DNA from: an uncultured Clostridia bacterium
GTDB taxonomy: Bacteria > Bacillota > Clostridia > TANB77 > CAG-508
DNA: 18,764 bases
Assembly (NCBI GenBank): GCA_934122385.1
Contig: CAKOWP010000025.1
Coordinates: forward strand, 1 to 18,764
Direction of reading: 5' to 3'
The notes beneath the pieces are model-generated. The model did no database searches and had not been told where the DNA came from. It was given only the letters and a program-made list of their open reading frames with translations. A program made the translations under genes and the position numbers. Below are positions 1 to 6,865 of this stretch, in pieces (the first letter of the stretch is position 1; each line of letters begins with the position of its first letter).

Positions 1-33
1 TTTAAAGAAGAAATAGAAAAAATAGTTGCATAA
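1..33 (+). CDS. Possible C-terminal tail of an upstream gene (partial)
   Basis: The first frame is open from the window edge and ends at TAA (31-33), giving the tail FKEEIEKIVA. The composition suits a charged C-terminal helix, and AT-rich non-coding DNA follows. Eleven codons are too few to identify a family, and an open frame this short could be chance. It is listed only because a gene may run in from the left. Confidence 0.3.
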   Translation, partial: FKEEIEKIVA

Positions 34-111
34 ATTATATATTGATTTTGCGTTGCTATTATTTTTTGAATGGACAATTTATAAAAAAATAAAAAAATTT
101 TAAAAAAACTA

Positions 112-140
112 TTGCAAAATAAATAAAGTTATATTACAAT
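112..140 (+). promoter_or_regulatory. Predicted sigma-A promoter of mraZ
   Basis: A -35 hexamer TTGCAA (112-117) and a -10 hexamer TACAAT (135-140) are separated by exactly 17 bases. Transcription would start near 147, so the MraZ boxes at 148-183 would lie at the very start of the transcript. That position fits repression of its own gene by MraZ. Confidence 0.65.
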
Positions 141-147
141 TTACATT

Positions 148-183
148 AAGTGGAGAAAAGTGGTACAAAGTGGTAGAAAAGTG
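148..183 (+). promoter_or_regulatory. Tandem MraZ boxes (operator)
   Basis: Four direct repeats of the type AAGTGG / AAAGTGG / AAAGTGG / AAAAGTG lie at 148-153, 157-163, 167-173 and 177-183, with steps of 10, 10 and 11 bases. Known MraZ operators are direct repeats of a GTGG-containing hexamer spaced about one helical turn apart just upstream of mraZ, so this is a textbook arrangement. They sit between the predicted start of transcription and the mraZ ribosome binding site. MraZ is inferred to bind here and control the first transcript of the cluster. Confidence 0.85.
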
Positions 184-200
184 AAAAGAGGTGAAGACCA

Positions 201-626
201 TTGTTAATGGGTGAATATGAGCATACTCTAGATGCCAAAGGCAGATTAATAATGCCTGCAAAATTAAGACAAGACATTGGAGAAAAATTCGTTATAACTA
301 AAGGATTAGACGGATGTTTATTTGCTTTTTCACAAGAAGAATGGTTGAACTTTGAAACAAAACTAAAATCACTACCACTATCAGACAGGAACGCAAGAAA
401 CTTTGTTAGATTTTTCTTATCAGGAGCAACTGAATGTGAAATTGATAAACAAGGTAGGTTTCTAATTCCAAATAATTTACGTTCAGCAGTAGAACTAGAA
501 AAAGAAGCAGTAATAATTGGAGTAGGTACTAGGTTAGAAATATGGAATAAGGCAAATTGGGAAAGATGCGACGAGAATATATCCGTAGATGAAATTGCTG
601 AAAATATGACTATGCTTGGTATATAA
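201..626 (+). CDS. mraZ: Transcriptional regulator MraZ
   Basis: MraZ is a ring-forming DNA-binding protein that controls the dcw cluster through direct repeats at its own promoter. The 141-residue product shows two AbrB/SpoVT-type half-domains, each with the MraZ signature: DAKGR (residues 11-15) followed by LIMPAKLR, and DKQGR (82-86) followed by FLIPNNLR. The length matches the family. The start is taken as TTG at 201 because the family usually begins M-F-MGEY, here M-L-MGEY, and an AGAGGTGA ribosome binding site lies a few bases upstream. ATG at 207 is the alternative. Its likely binding sites lie at 148-183. It is the first gene of the cluster, but a 494-base gap separates it from rsmH, longer than usual. 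Confidence 0.95.
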   Translation: MLMGEYEHTLDAKGRLIMPAKLRQDIGEKFVITKGLDGCLFAFSQEEWLNFETKLKSLPLSDRNARNFVRFFLSGATECEIDKQGRFLIPNNLRSAVELEKEAVIIGVGTRLEIWNKANWERCDENISVDEIAENMTMLGI

Positions 627-630
627 CTTG

Positions 631-955
631 CAAAAGTTTATATAGAATACAAAAGACAGAATTACTAAGGAGAAATATACAAAAGATAAAAAATACAAAT
701 GATAAGTTTACAAAAGAAAAAGTTACTAAAGATTGTTAAAGTAACTAAAGAAAAGATTACAAAAGATTAAATTACAAAAGTTAAAAGAACAAAAGAAAAT
801 GGTACAAAAGATAAATGTACTTGAGAAAATATGTGCAAAAGAAATCTAATACTAAAGATTTTGCAAATGATAAAAAATTACAGAAGAATATCAAAAAACA
901 TAAGTAAAAAATCCAAAGAAAAGATTACTAAGGATTTTATAAAAATACCAAAAGA
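631..955 (+). repeat. Degenerate array with 15-base period, consensus TACAAAAGATWAAAT
   Basis: Most of the 494-base gap between mraZ and rsmH is an A-rich array of the motif TACAAAAGA and variants (TACTAAAG, TGCAAAAG, TACAAATG). The C of successive motifs falls at 631, 650, 665, 680, 696, 711, 726, 745, 760, 775, 790, 805, 820, 836, 852, 864 and 881, then more loosely at 914, 928 and 949. Between 650 and 852 the step is 15 or 16 bases in all but one case (19). All frames are broken by stops, so it does not look coding. It could be a decayed minisatellite or a tract of repeated protein- or RNA-binding sites. Confidence 0.7.
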
Positions 956-971
956 AAAAAACATATTATGC

Positions 972-999
972 AAACAGCTGGTACTTTTACCAGCTGTTT
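972..999 (+). terminator. Hairpin with short T tract upstream of rsmH
   Basis: A perfect 12-bp stem (AAACAGCTGGTA with its complement at 988-999) closes a 4-base CTTT loop and runs into TTTTGCG. It looks like an intrinsic terminator with a weak T tract, so it may terminate mraZ transcripts partly and act as an attenuator before rsmH. I saw no clear promoter between this hairpin and rsmH. Confidence 0.6.
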
Positions 1000-1120
1000 T
1001 GCGTCTATAAAAGAAAAAATATGAGTATTTGACTATAAACTTATTTAAGAAGGTTTTAGAAAAAGCGTATATAAAATTTTATAGAATATGTAATATCAAA
1101 AACATTTAAGAGGTGAAAAA

Positions 1121-2050
1121 TTGGAATTTAAGCATAAACCTGTAATGTTAGAAGAATGCATATGTGGGTTGAATATTAAACCTGATGGAATATATGTTGA
1201 TGGAACTCTTGGAGGAGCAGGACATAGCAGAGAAATAGTAAAAAGACTATCAAAAGAAGGATTACTAATTGGAATAGATAGAGATGAAGATGCTCTAAAA
1301 GCGGCAAAAGAAAACTTGAAGGAATTTCGAAATGTAAAATTCGTTAAAGATAATCATGACAATATAAAGCAAATTTTAAAAGACATTGGAATAGAAAAAG
1401 TTGATGGAATCTTACTTGACTTAGGTGTTTCTTCATATCAATTAGATGAAAGAAATAGAGGATTCAGTTATCTAGGTGAAAATGAACTTGATATGAGGAT
1501 GGATAAAAACCAGGAGTTGTCTGCGAAAAATGTTGTAAATGAGTATCCAGAAGAAAAACTTGCAAATATCATATATGAATATGGTGAAGAAAGATTTTCA
1601 AGACAAATAGCCAGAAACATATGCGAATATAGAAAAGAACATTTAATTAATACTACAAAACAATTAGTAGAAATAATAGAAAAATCAATTCCAAAATCAA
1701 AACAAAATGATGGACATCCTGCAAAAAGGACATTTCAGGCAATTAGAATTGAAGTAAATGACGAAATTAAACCATTATATAATACAGTAAAAGATTGCAT
1801 AGATTGCTTAAAACCACAAGGAAGATTATGTATTATAACATTTCATTCTTTGGAAGATAGAGCTGTTAAAAATGCAATGCTAGATGCAAAAGGAAAATGC
1901 ACTTGTCCACCTGATTTACCATATTGTGTATGTGGTGCAAAATCACTTGGAAAAGTAATTACTAGAAAACCAATTGTAGCTACAAAAGAAGAACAAGAAG
2001 AAAATAGCAGAAGCAAAAGTGCAAAACTTAGAATTTTTGAAAAAGAATAA
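1121..2050 (+). CDS. rsmH: 16S rRNA (cytosine(1402)-N(4))-methyltransferase RsmH (MraW)
   Basis: RsmH transfers a methyl group from S-adenosylmethionine to N4 of C1402 in the decoding centre of 16S rRNA. The 309-residue product begins MEFKHKPVMLEE, typical of the family, and has the SAM-binding loop DGTLGGAGHS near residues 27-36, the LLDLGVSS motif, the family segment HPAKRTFQAIRIEVN, and the cysteine-rich KCTCPPDLPYCVCG stretch around residues 256-272. The start is TTG at 1121, placed by AAGAGGTGA about 5-8 bases upstream. It occupies its usual place after mraZ, although the intervening gap is long. The gene ends in REP-like DNA at 2050. Confidence 0.96.
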   Translation: MEFKHKPVMLEECICGLNIKPDGIYVDGTLGGAGHSREIVKRLSKEGLLIGIDRDEDALKAAKENLKEFRNVKFVKDNHDNIKQILKDIGIEKVDGILLDLGVSSYQLDERNRGFSYLGENELDMRMDKNQELSAKNVVNEYPEEKLANIIYEYGEERFSRQIARNICEYRKEHLINTTKQLVEIIEKSIPKSKQNDGHPAKRTFQAIRIEVNDEIKPLYNTVKDCIDCLKPQGRLCIITFHSLEDRAVKNAMLDAKGKCTCPPDLPYCVCGAKSLGKVITRKPIVATKEEQEENSRSKSAKLRIFEKE

Positions 2051-2099
2051 TGTCTCATGTGGGACGGTTCTGTTTGAGACATCGGTTCCAAAAGAGACA
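2050..2099. repeat. REP-like palindromic repeat, core GGGACGGTTC
   Basis: Directly after the rsmH stop codon, ATGTCTCA (2050-2057) pairs with TGAGACAT (2075-2082) around a 17-base loop that holds GGGACGGTTC. A second, degenerate half-unit (CGGTTC then AAAAGAGACAT) follows at 2083-2100. The core is close to that of the inverted repeat at 4891-5039 (GGGGACGTTC). Short repeats of this look are scattered in many clostridial genomes; linking them to RAYT-type transposases is inference, and no such gene is in the window. Confidence 0.6.
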
Positions 2100-2137
2100 T
2101 ATATGAATTTAAAAGAAAGAGAGGTGAAAAATAACTT

Positions 2138-2647
2138 ATGGCACAAGCAAAGTATCAATATGGAACTAGCCCTAGAAAGTTAGAACCAGATTATACTCGA
2201 AAAACAAGTCAAAGGCAAAAAAGAAAACCATTAAAAGTTGTCAAAGAATTGCCTAGACAACAAATACAAATTTCTAAAGAACAACATAAAAAACAAATGA
2301 AAACAACAGTTACAGTTGTTGGGTTATTTTTGTTGTTATTAACCATAAGTTGTAGAAACTCTCAAATAGATAGACAATTTGATCAAATTCAAGATCAAAA
2401 GAAACAGTTGGCTGCTTTGCAAAAAGAGAATGAGCAATTAAAAGTTAGTATTGAAAATAGTGTAAATATTAGCAATATTGAAAAGGTTGCTAAGGAAGAG
2501 TTGGGAATGCAAAAATTAAGTGGTAAGCAAACAGTATATGTTACTTTACCTAAAAAAGATTATGTTGAATCTGCTTCAGAAAAAGTGGTTATTGAAAAAA
2601 ATAAAACTTGGTGGGAAACAGTTGCAGATAAAATTTTGAATTTTTAA
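2138..2647 (+). CDS. ftsL: FtsL/DivIC-like cell division protein
   Basis: The 169-residue product has the layout of FtsL/DivIC bitopic division proteins. A basic cytoplasmic tail (about residues 1-50, many Lys and Arg) is followed by one hydrophobic segment (about 54-71, TVTVVGLFLLLLTISC). A coiled coil comes next (about 75-115, including QIQDQKKQLAALQKENEQL), then a short C-terminal part with VAKEELGMQKL, resembling the conserved end of septum formation initiators. FtsL and DivIC form a complex with DivIB/FtsQ and help activate septal peptidoglycan synthesis. ATG at 2138 follows AGAGGTGA at about 10 bases. The position between rsmH and the class B PBP is that of ftsL. Sequence conservation in this family is low, so the name rests mainly on layout and position. 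A strong terminator follows. Confidence 0.8.
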   Translation: MAQAKYQYGTSPRKLEPDYTRKTSQRQKRKPLKVVKELPRQQIQISKEQHKKQMKTTVTVVGLFLLLLTISCRNSQIDRQFDQIQDQKKQLAALQKENEQLKVSIENSVNISNIEKVAKEELGMQKLSGKQTVYVTLPKKDYVESASEKVVIEKNKTWWETVADKILNF

Positions 2648-2701
2648 TTTTATTGATAAATTTTAAAATTTACTACAAGAAAAATTTAATAAGAATAAAT
2701 T

Positions 2702-2739
2702 AAAACACTTCTAATAAATATTATTAGAGGTGTTTTTTT
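2702..2739 (+). terminator. Intrinsic terminator after ftsL
   Basis: A 16-bp stem with one G-U pair (2702-2717 with 2721-2736, including CACTTCTAATAA) closes a 3-base loop and is followed by a run of seven T (2733-2739). This is the clearest terminator in the cluster. It should end most mraZ-rsmH-ftsL transcripts before spoVD. Confidence 0.88.
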
Positions 2740-2748
2740 ATATTCTAG

Positions 2749-2775
2749 GAAAGTTATCATAGTATGATAACTTTC
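2749..2775. promoter_or_regulatory. 27-bp perfect palindrome between ftsL and spoVD
   Basis: GAAAGTTATCATA (2749-2761), one central G, and its exact complement (2763-2775) form a 13-1-13 palindrome. No T tract follows, so it is not a standard terminator. A dimeric repressor operator or a further RNA hairpin are both possible; I cannot assign a binding protein. Confidence 0.55.
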
Positions 2776-2793
2776 TGTAGAAGATAAATATGG

Positions 2794-2851
2794 CGGAAAT
2801 TAGATTTTGTAGCAGTTTGCACTGCGTACAAAATCTTAATTCCGGTTTTTT
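2794..2851 (+). terminator. Second terminator-like hairpin upstream of spoVD
   Basis: GATTTTGTA (2803-2811) pairs with TACAAAATC (2827-2835). The inner GCAG/CTGC and the outer CGG..AATTA / TAATTCCG pairs extend the stem with small bulges, and it ends in GTTTTTT (2845-2851). It lies 43 bases before the spoVD start. With the terminator at 2702-2739 it makes a double barrier to read-through. No convincing sigma-A promoter is visible between it and spoVD, so controlled read-through or a non-sigma-A promoter is possible. Confidence 0.6.
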
Positions 2852-2893
2852 AGCGAATGTATATACAAAATAAATGTTGAAAGGATGAAAATT

Positions 2894-4885
2894 ATGGTGA
2901 AAATAAATTTATCAACAAAAAAGAGGATGAGAGTAACACTATTTATAATTTTTTTAATAATTGTGTTGTTAATTGGAAGATTAGGATATGTACAACTAAT
3001 AGATGGAAAAAAGTTATCAAAATTGGCATATGAACAACAAACATTAGATAGAACAATAAACCCAAAGAGAGGAACTATTTATGATGCAACAGGGCAGGTT
3101 CTGGCACAAAGTAGCACTGTTGAGACTGTTACTGTAAATCCTGGAAATATTGATAAGAATGATAAAGAAAAGGTGGCAAAAAAACTTTCTGATATTTTTG
3201 AGTTAGATTATGAAAAAACTTTGAAGAAAGTTTCTAAGAGAAGTTCTATAGAAACTATTGCTAAAAAGGTTGATAAGAAAAAGACTGATGAACTTAGAAA
3301 ATGGATGGAAGAGGAGAATATCACAACAGGAATAAACATTGATGAAGATACAAAAAGATATTATCCTAATAATAATTTAGCATCTCAAATTATAGGATTT
3401 TGTGGAAGTGATAATCAAGGACTTGACGGAATTGAAGCAAAATATGATAGTGTGCTTTCTGGAACAAAAGGTGCAATTAAGAGACATACTGATGCAAAAG
3501 GTGGAGAAATAGGTGAAGAGGGTGAGACATATGTTGCGGCTAAAAATGGAAATGATGTTGTTCTTACGATAGATATGAATATTCAATCAATTGTAGAAAA
3601 ATATTTGAAAGAAGCATGTATTGACAATAAGTGTACAGATGGTGGAAATATTGTTGTTATGAATCCACAAAATGGTGATATTCTAGCGATGGCAACATAT
3701 CCGGATTATAATTTAAATGAACCATATGCGGCATATACAGACGAATTAAAGGGGATTTGGGATACAACAGATCAGGCAGAAAAGACAAAAAGCTTACAGG
3801 CTGTTTGGAGAAATAGAGCAATTACAGATACATATGAGCCTGGTTCAACGTTTAAAACTATTACTGCATCTGCATCTCTTGAGGAGGGGCTAGTTACAGA
3901 TATAGATAAACAGGGGCAATTCTGTTGTACAGGTGGAATTGAAGTTGCAGGAGTAAGAATAAAATGTTGGAGATATTATAGGCCACATGGGGCAGAGAGT
4001 TTAAGACAGGCATTAATGAATTCGTGTAACCCAATTTTTATAGGTCTAGGTCAAAAAATGGGTGTTCACACATATTATAGCTATTTACAGAAATTTGGTT
4101 TATTAGAGAAAACTGGAATTGATTTGCCAGGTGAGGCAGGAAGTATATTTTTGGCTGAAAATAAGGCGGGGCCTGTTGAATTAGCAACAATAAGCTTTGG
4201 GCAAAGATTTGAAATTACTCCAATTCAGTTGGTTACAGCTGTTTCTTCAATAGCAAATGGTGGGAATTTAGTTCAACCAAGAGTTGTTAAATCAATAATT
4301 GATAGTGAAACAGGTGAAAAAAATGATATTGAAACAAAAGTTAAATCACAAACAATTTCTAAAGAAACATCAGAAAAAGTTTTAAGTATGATGGAATCTG
4401 TTGTTTCAGAAGGTACTGGTAAAAATGCTAAAGTTGCTGGTTATAGAATTGGTGGAAAGACAGGGACTTCTGAAGATGGTGTAAATACTAATAAATATGT
4501 TACTTCATTTTTAGGTGTTGCACCTATTGAAAATCCACAAGTAGTTTTACTTGTTACTTTGTATAACCCTACTGGTGAAGGCGGACACCAAGGTGGTGGT
4601 GTTGCAGCTCCTGTTGGAGGCCAAGTTTTTAGTGAGATTTTGCCTTATTTGGAAGTATCACAGGGAAATCAAGATGAAGTTGAACATGTTGAACAAGTCC
4701 AAGTTCCTAATGTTGAGGGATTAAGTATTAAGGAGGCGGAAAAAACTACTAAAGAAGTGGGATTGGAAATTAGTGTTCAAAATGATTCAGAAGAACTTGA
4801 TAGAGAGAATACTATTATTAAAGAACAGGCTCCAAGAGAAGGTGTTAGTGTTAATAAAGGTAGTAAAATTTTTGTGGAATTTTGA
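2894..4885 (+). CDS. spoVD: Class B penicillin-binding protein with PASTA domain (SpoVD/FtsI type)
   Basis: This is a peptidoglycan D,D-transpeptidase anchored in the membrane. Numbered from ATG 2885, it has one N-terminal membrane segment (about 17-38), a PBP dimerisation domain starting at RTINPKRGTIYD, and a transpeptidase domain with all three motifs: STFK (321-324, catalytic Ser321), SCN (390-392) and KTGT (525-528). One PASTA domain ends the protein (about 605-666). A PASTA tail and 660-residue length suit SpoVD, the spore cortex enzyme, but the vegetative FtsI/PBP2B role cannot be excluded because no second class B gene is here. ATG 2885 directly abuts the GAAAGG ribosome binding site, so ATG 2894, 8 bases downstream of it, is the better start. 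The TGA stop (4883-4885) lies inside the first TTGAACCAA of the following repeat. Confidence 0.93.
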   Translation: MVKINLSTKKRMRVTLFIIFLIIVLLIGRLGYVQLIDGKKLSKLAYEQQTLDRTINPKRGTIYDATGQVLAQSSTVETVTVNPGNIDKNDKEKVAKKLSDIFELDYEKTLKKVSKRSSIETIAKKVDKKKTDELRKWMEEENITTGINIDEDTKRYYPNNNLASQIIGFCGSDNQGLDGIEAKYDSVLSGTKGAIKRHTDAKGGEIGEEGETYVAAKNGNDVVLTIDMNIQSIVEKYLKEACIDNKCTDGGNIVVMNPQNGDILAMATYPDYNLNEPYAAYTDELKGIWDTTDQAEKTKSLQAVWRNRAITDTYEPGSTFKTITASASLEEGLVTDIDKQGQFCCTGGIEVAGVRIKCWRYYRPHGAESLRQALMNSCNPIFIGLGQKMGVHTYYSYLQKFGLLEKTGIDLPGEAGSIFLAENKAGPVELATISFGQRFEITPIQLVTAVSSIANGGNLVQPRVVKSIIDSETGEKNDIETKVKSQTISKETSEKVLSMMESVVSEGTGKNAKVAGYRIGGKTGTSEDGVNTNKYVTSFLGVAPIENPQVVLLVTLYNPTGEGGHQGGGVAAPVGGQVFSEILPYLEVSQGNQDEVEHVEQVQVPNVEGLSIKEAEKTTKEVGLEISVQNDSEELDRENTIIKEQAPREGVSVNKGSKIFVEF

Positions 4886-5039
4886 ACCAATTGAACCAAT
4901 GGGGACGTTCTTATGAACCAATGGGGACGTTCTTAAATTGGTTGAAAAATTAATAATAAAGATTTATATTTAAATTTTATAATTTCAACCAATTTAAGAA
5001 CGTCCCCATTGGTTCATAAGAACGTCCCCATTGGTTCAA
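4882..5039. repeat. 57-bp perfect inverted repeat of REP-like units
   Basis: The arms 4891-4947 and 4983-5039 are exact reverse complements over 57 bases and enclose a 35-base AT-rich spacer. Each arm contains two direct copies of a 22-base unit with core GGGGACGTTCTTA, starting at 4893 and 4915, and ends in AATTGGTTGAAA. An extra TTGAACCAA at 4882-4890 overlaps the spoVD stop codon. As DNA it could extrude a cruciform; as RNA it would form a very stable hairpin. No T tract follows, so it is not a standard terminator. The core resembles the repeat at 2050-2099. Confidence 0.9.
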
Positions 5040-5069
5040 AAATATTAGTACAAAATTCCCAAAAAACTC

Positions 5070-5098
5070 TATACAAAAAGCAAAAATAGTTATATAAT
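5070..5098 (+). promoter_or_regulatory. Possible sigma-A promoter of murE
   Basis: A perfect TATAAT (5093-5098) lies 64 bases before the murE start. The best -35 at 17-base spacing is TATACA (5070-5075), with 4 of 6 matches. A separate promoter makes sense because the large inverted repeat at 4891-5039 would hinder read-through from spoVD. Confidence 0.45.
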
Positions 5099-5161
5099 GT
5101 AACCAAAATTATGAGCAAAAATTTGGTCATAAAACATATTAAAATGAAGGGATGATTCTAA

Positions 5162-6637
5162 ATGGAATTAAAAAAAATATTAGTAGGATTAGAAGGGATT
5201 AAAGCAAAAGGAAATGTAGACTTAGAGATTAAAGGAATTGAGAAAAATTCAAAAGAAGTAAAAGAAGGATATATGTTTATTGCAATAAAAGGCTTTTCAG
5301 TTGATGGACATAAATTTATAGCAGGTGCAATTGAAAATGGTGCAACAGCAGTAATGGTAGAAGAAGGATGTGATTTAAAAGCATTAAATATACCAGAAAA
5401 TGTAACAATTTTAATGGTACCAGATACAAGAAAAGCATTAGCAATATGTTCATCAAACTTTTATGGTAATCCATCAGCACAATTAAAATTGATTGGTGTT
5501 ACTGGAACAAAGGGAAAAACAACAACAACATTTATGATTAAAGAAATATTAGAAAAAGCAGGTAAAAAAGTTGGACTAATAGGAACAATTGCAACATATA
5601 TAAATGGTAAGAGAATAAAAGATAGTGATAGAACAACACCAGAAAGTTTGGAATTACAACAAACTTTTAGACAAATGGTAGACGAAGGTGTTGAGGTTTG
5701 TGTAATGGAAGTATCTTCACAAAGTCTAAAATTGCACAGAGTTGATGGATGTCAATTTGATATAGTTTTATTTACAAACTTTTCAGAAGATCATATAAGT
5801 GAAAAAGAACATCCAACTATGGAAGATTATTTTAATTCAAAATTAAAATTATTTGAAATGTGCAAAACAGGAATAGTTAATGCAGATGATTTACATGCTG
5901 CAAAAATACCAAGATTATTCCCAGAAAGCAATATTGTAACATATGGTATTGATAATTTTGCAAATGTTTTAGCGAAAGATATAACAATTACAAATTCATA
6001 TGTTGATTTCAAAGTAAAAATAACAGACAGAAATGAAAGAGTAAAAACAGGAATACCAGGTAGATTCAGTGTTTACAATTCATTAGCTGCTATTTGTGTA
6101 GCACAAAAATTTGGAATTGATCCAGAAGTTATAAAGGAAGCTTTAGCTGAGGTTAGAGTACCAGGAAGATCAGAATTAGTGGATAATAAATTAGAATTAA
6201 CTATAATGATAGACTATGCTCATTCTCCAGAAAGTTTGCAAAATATTTTGCAAGCAGCTAAGAGCTATACTCGTGGAAGAGTTATTTCTGTATTTGGTTG
6301 TGGTGGAGACAGAGACTCTGGTAAAAGACCAATAATGGGTGAAATATCAGGTAAAATTGCTGATTACACAATAGTTACATCAGATAACCCAAGAACAGAA
6401 GATCCACACAAAATTGTTGATCAAATTGAAGAGGGTATTAAAAAGACAAAAGGTAAATATGAGGTTGTTGTTGATAGAGTTGAGGCTATTGAACATGCTA
6501 TCAAGATGGCAAATAAGAGAGATATCATTATTCTAGCTGGTAAGGGACATGAACCTTATCAAGAAATAAATGGTGTTAAACATCCTTTTGATGAGAGAAT
6601 CATAGTAAGAGATATTATAGAAAAAATGGGAAAATAA
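5162..6637 (+). CDS. murE: UDP-N-acetylmuramoyl-tripeptide synthetase MurE (meso-DAP type)
   Basis: MurE adds the third amino acid to UDP-MurNAc-L-Ala-D-Glu in the cytoplasm, using ATP. The 491-residue product shows the three Mur-ligase domains. The ATP loop GTKGKTTT is at 115-122 and the central block carries MEVSSQSL. The segment EDYFNSKLKLF contains the lysine (about 227) that is carbamylated in the family, and YAHSPESL is at 352-359. SDNPRTE at 407-413 holds DNPR, known to select meso-diaminopimelate rather than lysine, so a meso-DAP peptidoglycan is inferred. ATG at 5162 follows GAAGGGATGA at a good distance. It follows spoVD as in other Bacillota, but the next gene is mraY, with no murF in between. 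Confidence 0.96.
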   Translation: MELKKILVGLEGIKAKGNVDLEIKGIEKNSKEVKEGYMFIAIKGFSVDGHKFIAGAIENGATAVMVEEGCDLKALNIPENVTILMVPDTRKALAICSSNFYGNPSAQLKLIGVTGTKGKTTTTFMIKEILEKAGKKVGLIGTIATYINGKRIKDSDRTTPESLELQQTFRQMVDEGVEVCVMEVSSQSLKLHRVDGCQFDIVLFTNFSEDHISEKEHPTMEDYFNSKLKLFEMCKTGIVNADDLHAAKIPRLFPESNIVTYGIDNFANVLAKDITITNSYVDFKVKITDRNERVKTGIPGRFSVYNSLAAICVAQKFGIDPEVIKEALAEVRVPGRSELVDNKLELTIMIDYAHSPESLQNILQAAKSYTRGRVISVFGCGGDRDSGKRPIMGEISGKIADYTIVTSDNPRTEDPHKIVDQIEEGIKKTKGKYEVVVDRVEAIEHAIKMANKRDIIILAGKGHEPYQEINGVKHPFDERIIVRDIIEKMGK

Positions 6638-6662
6638 TAAATACAATTTGTAGAATTTAAAA

Positions 6663-6804
6663 TTTGATAATATATTGTTTTTTTATACCTTGGTGTCGCA
6701 ATTTCCATATTTTAAATATACTTATATGTAAATTGCTCCAGTTCGCACTCGCTTGTGCTTGTTTGATCGCTTACGCGGTATTTCAAAAACAATATATTAT
6801 CAAA
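6663..6804. repeat. Palindromic element between murE and mraY (MITE-like)
   Basis: A 142-bp stretch is bounded by perfect 20-bp inverted repeats (6663-6682 and 6785-6804, outer part TTTGATAATATATTG). Inside, ATACC (6685-6689) pairs with GGTAT (6777-6781). A nested hairpin joins GCAATTTCCATAT (6698-6710) to ATATGTAAATTGC (6724-6736) with one mismatch, and a short one joins GCAC (6745-6748) to GTGC (6755-6758). The predicted fold is a closing stem with two inner arms. It is richer in GC in its right inner part than its surroundings and encodes no ORF. It looks like a non-autonomous mobile element or a structured intercistronic RNA. Confidence 0.75.
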
Positions 6805-6865
6805 ATATGGTAAATTATGAATATTAAAAAAACAACAAAAGATATAAAAGGAAAGGTTGATTAAA

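Noticed and set aside
650..857. CRISPR-like array
   Set aside because: The period of 15 bases is far too short for repeat plus spacer, the units are degenerate and no cas genes are present.
1029..1034. TTGACT as -35 of an rsmH promoter
   Set aside because: No acceptable -10 lies 16-18 bases downstream.
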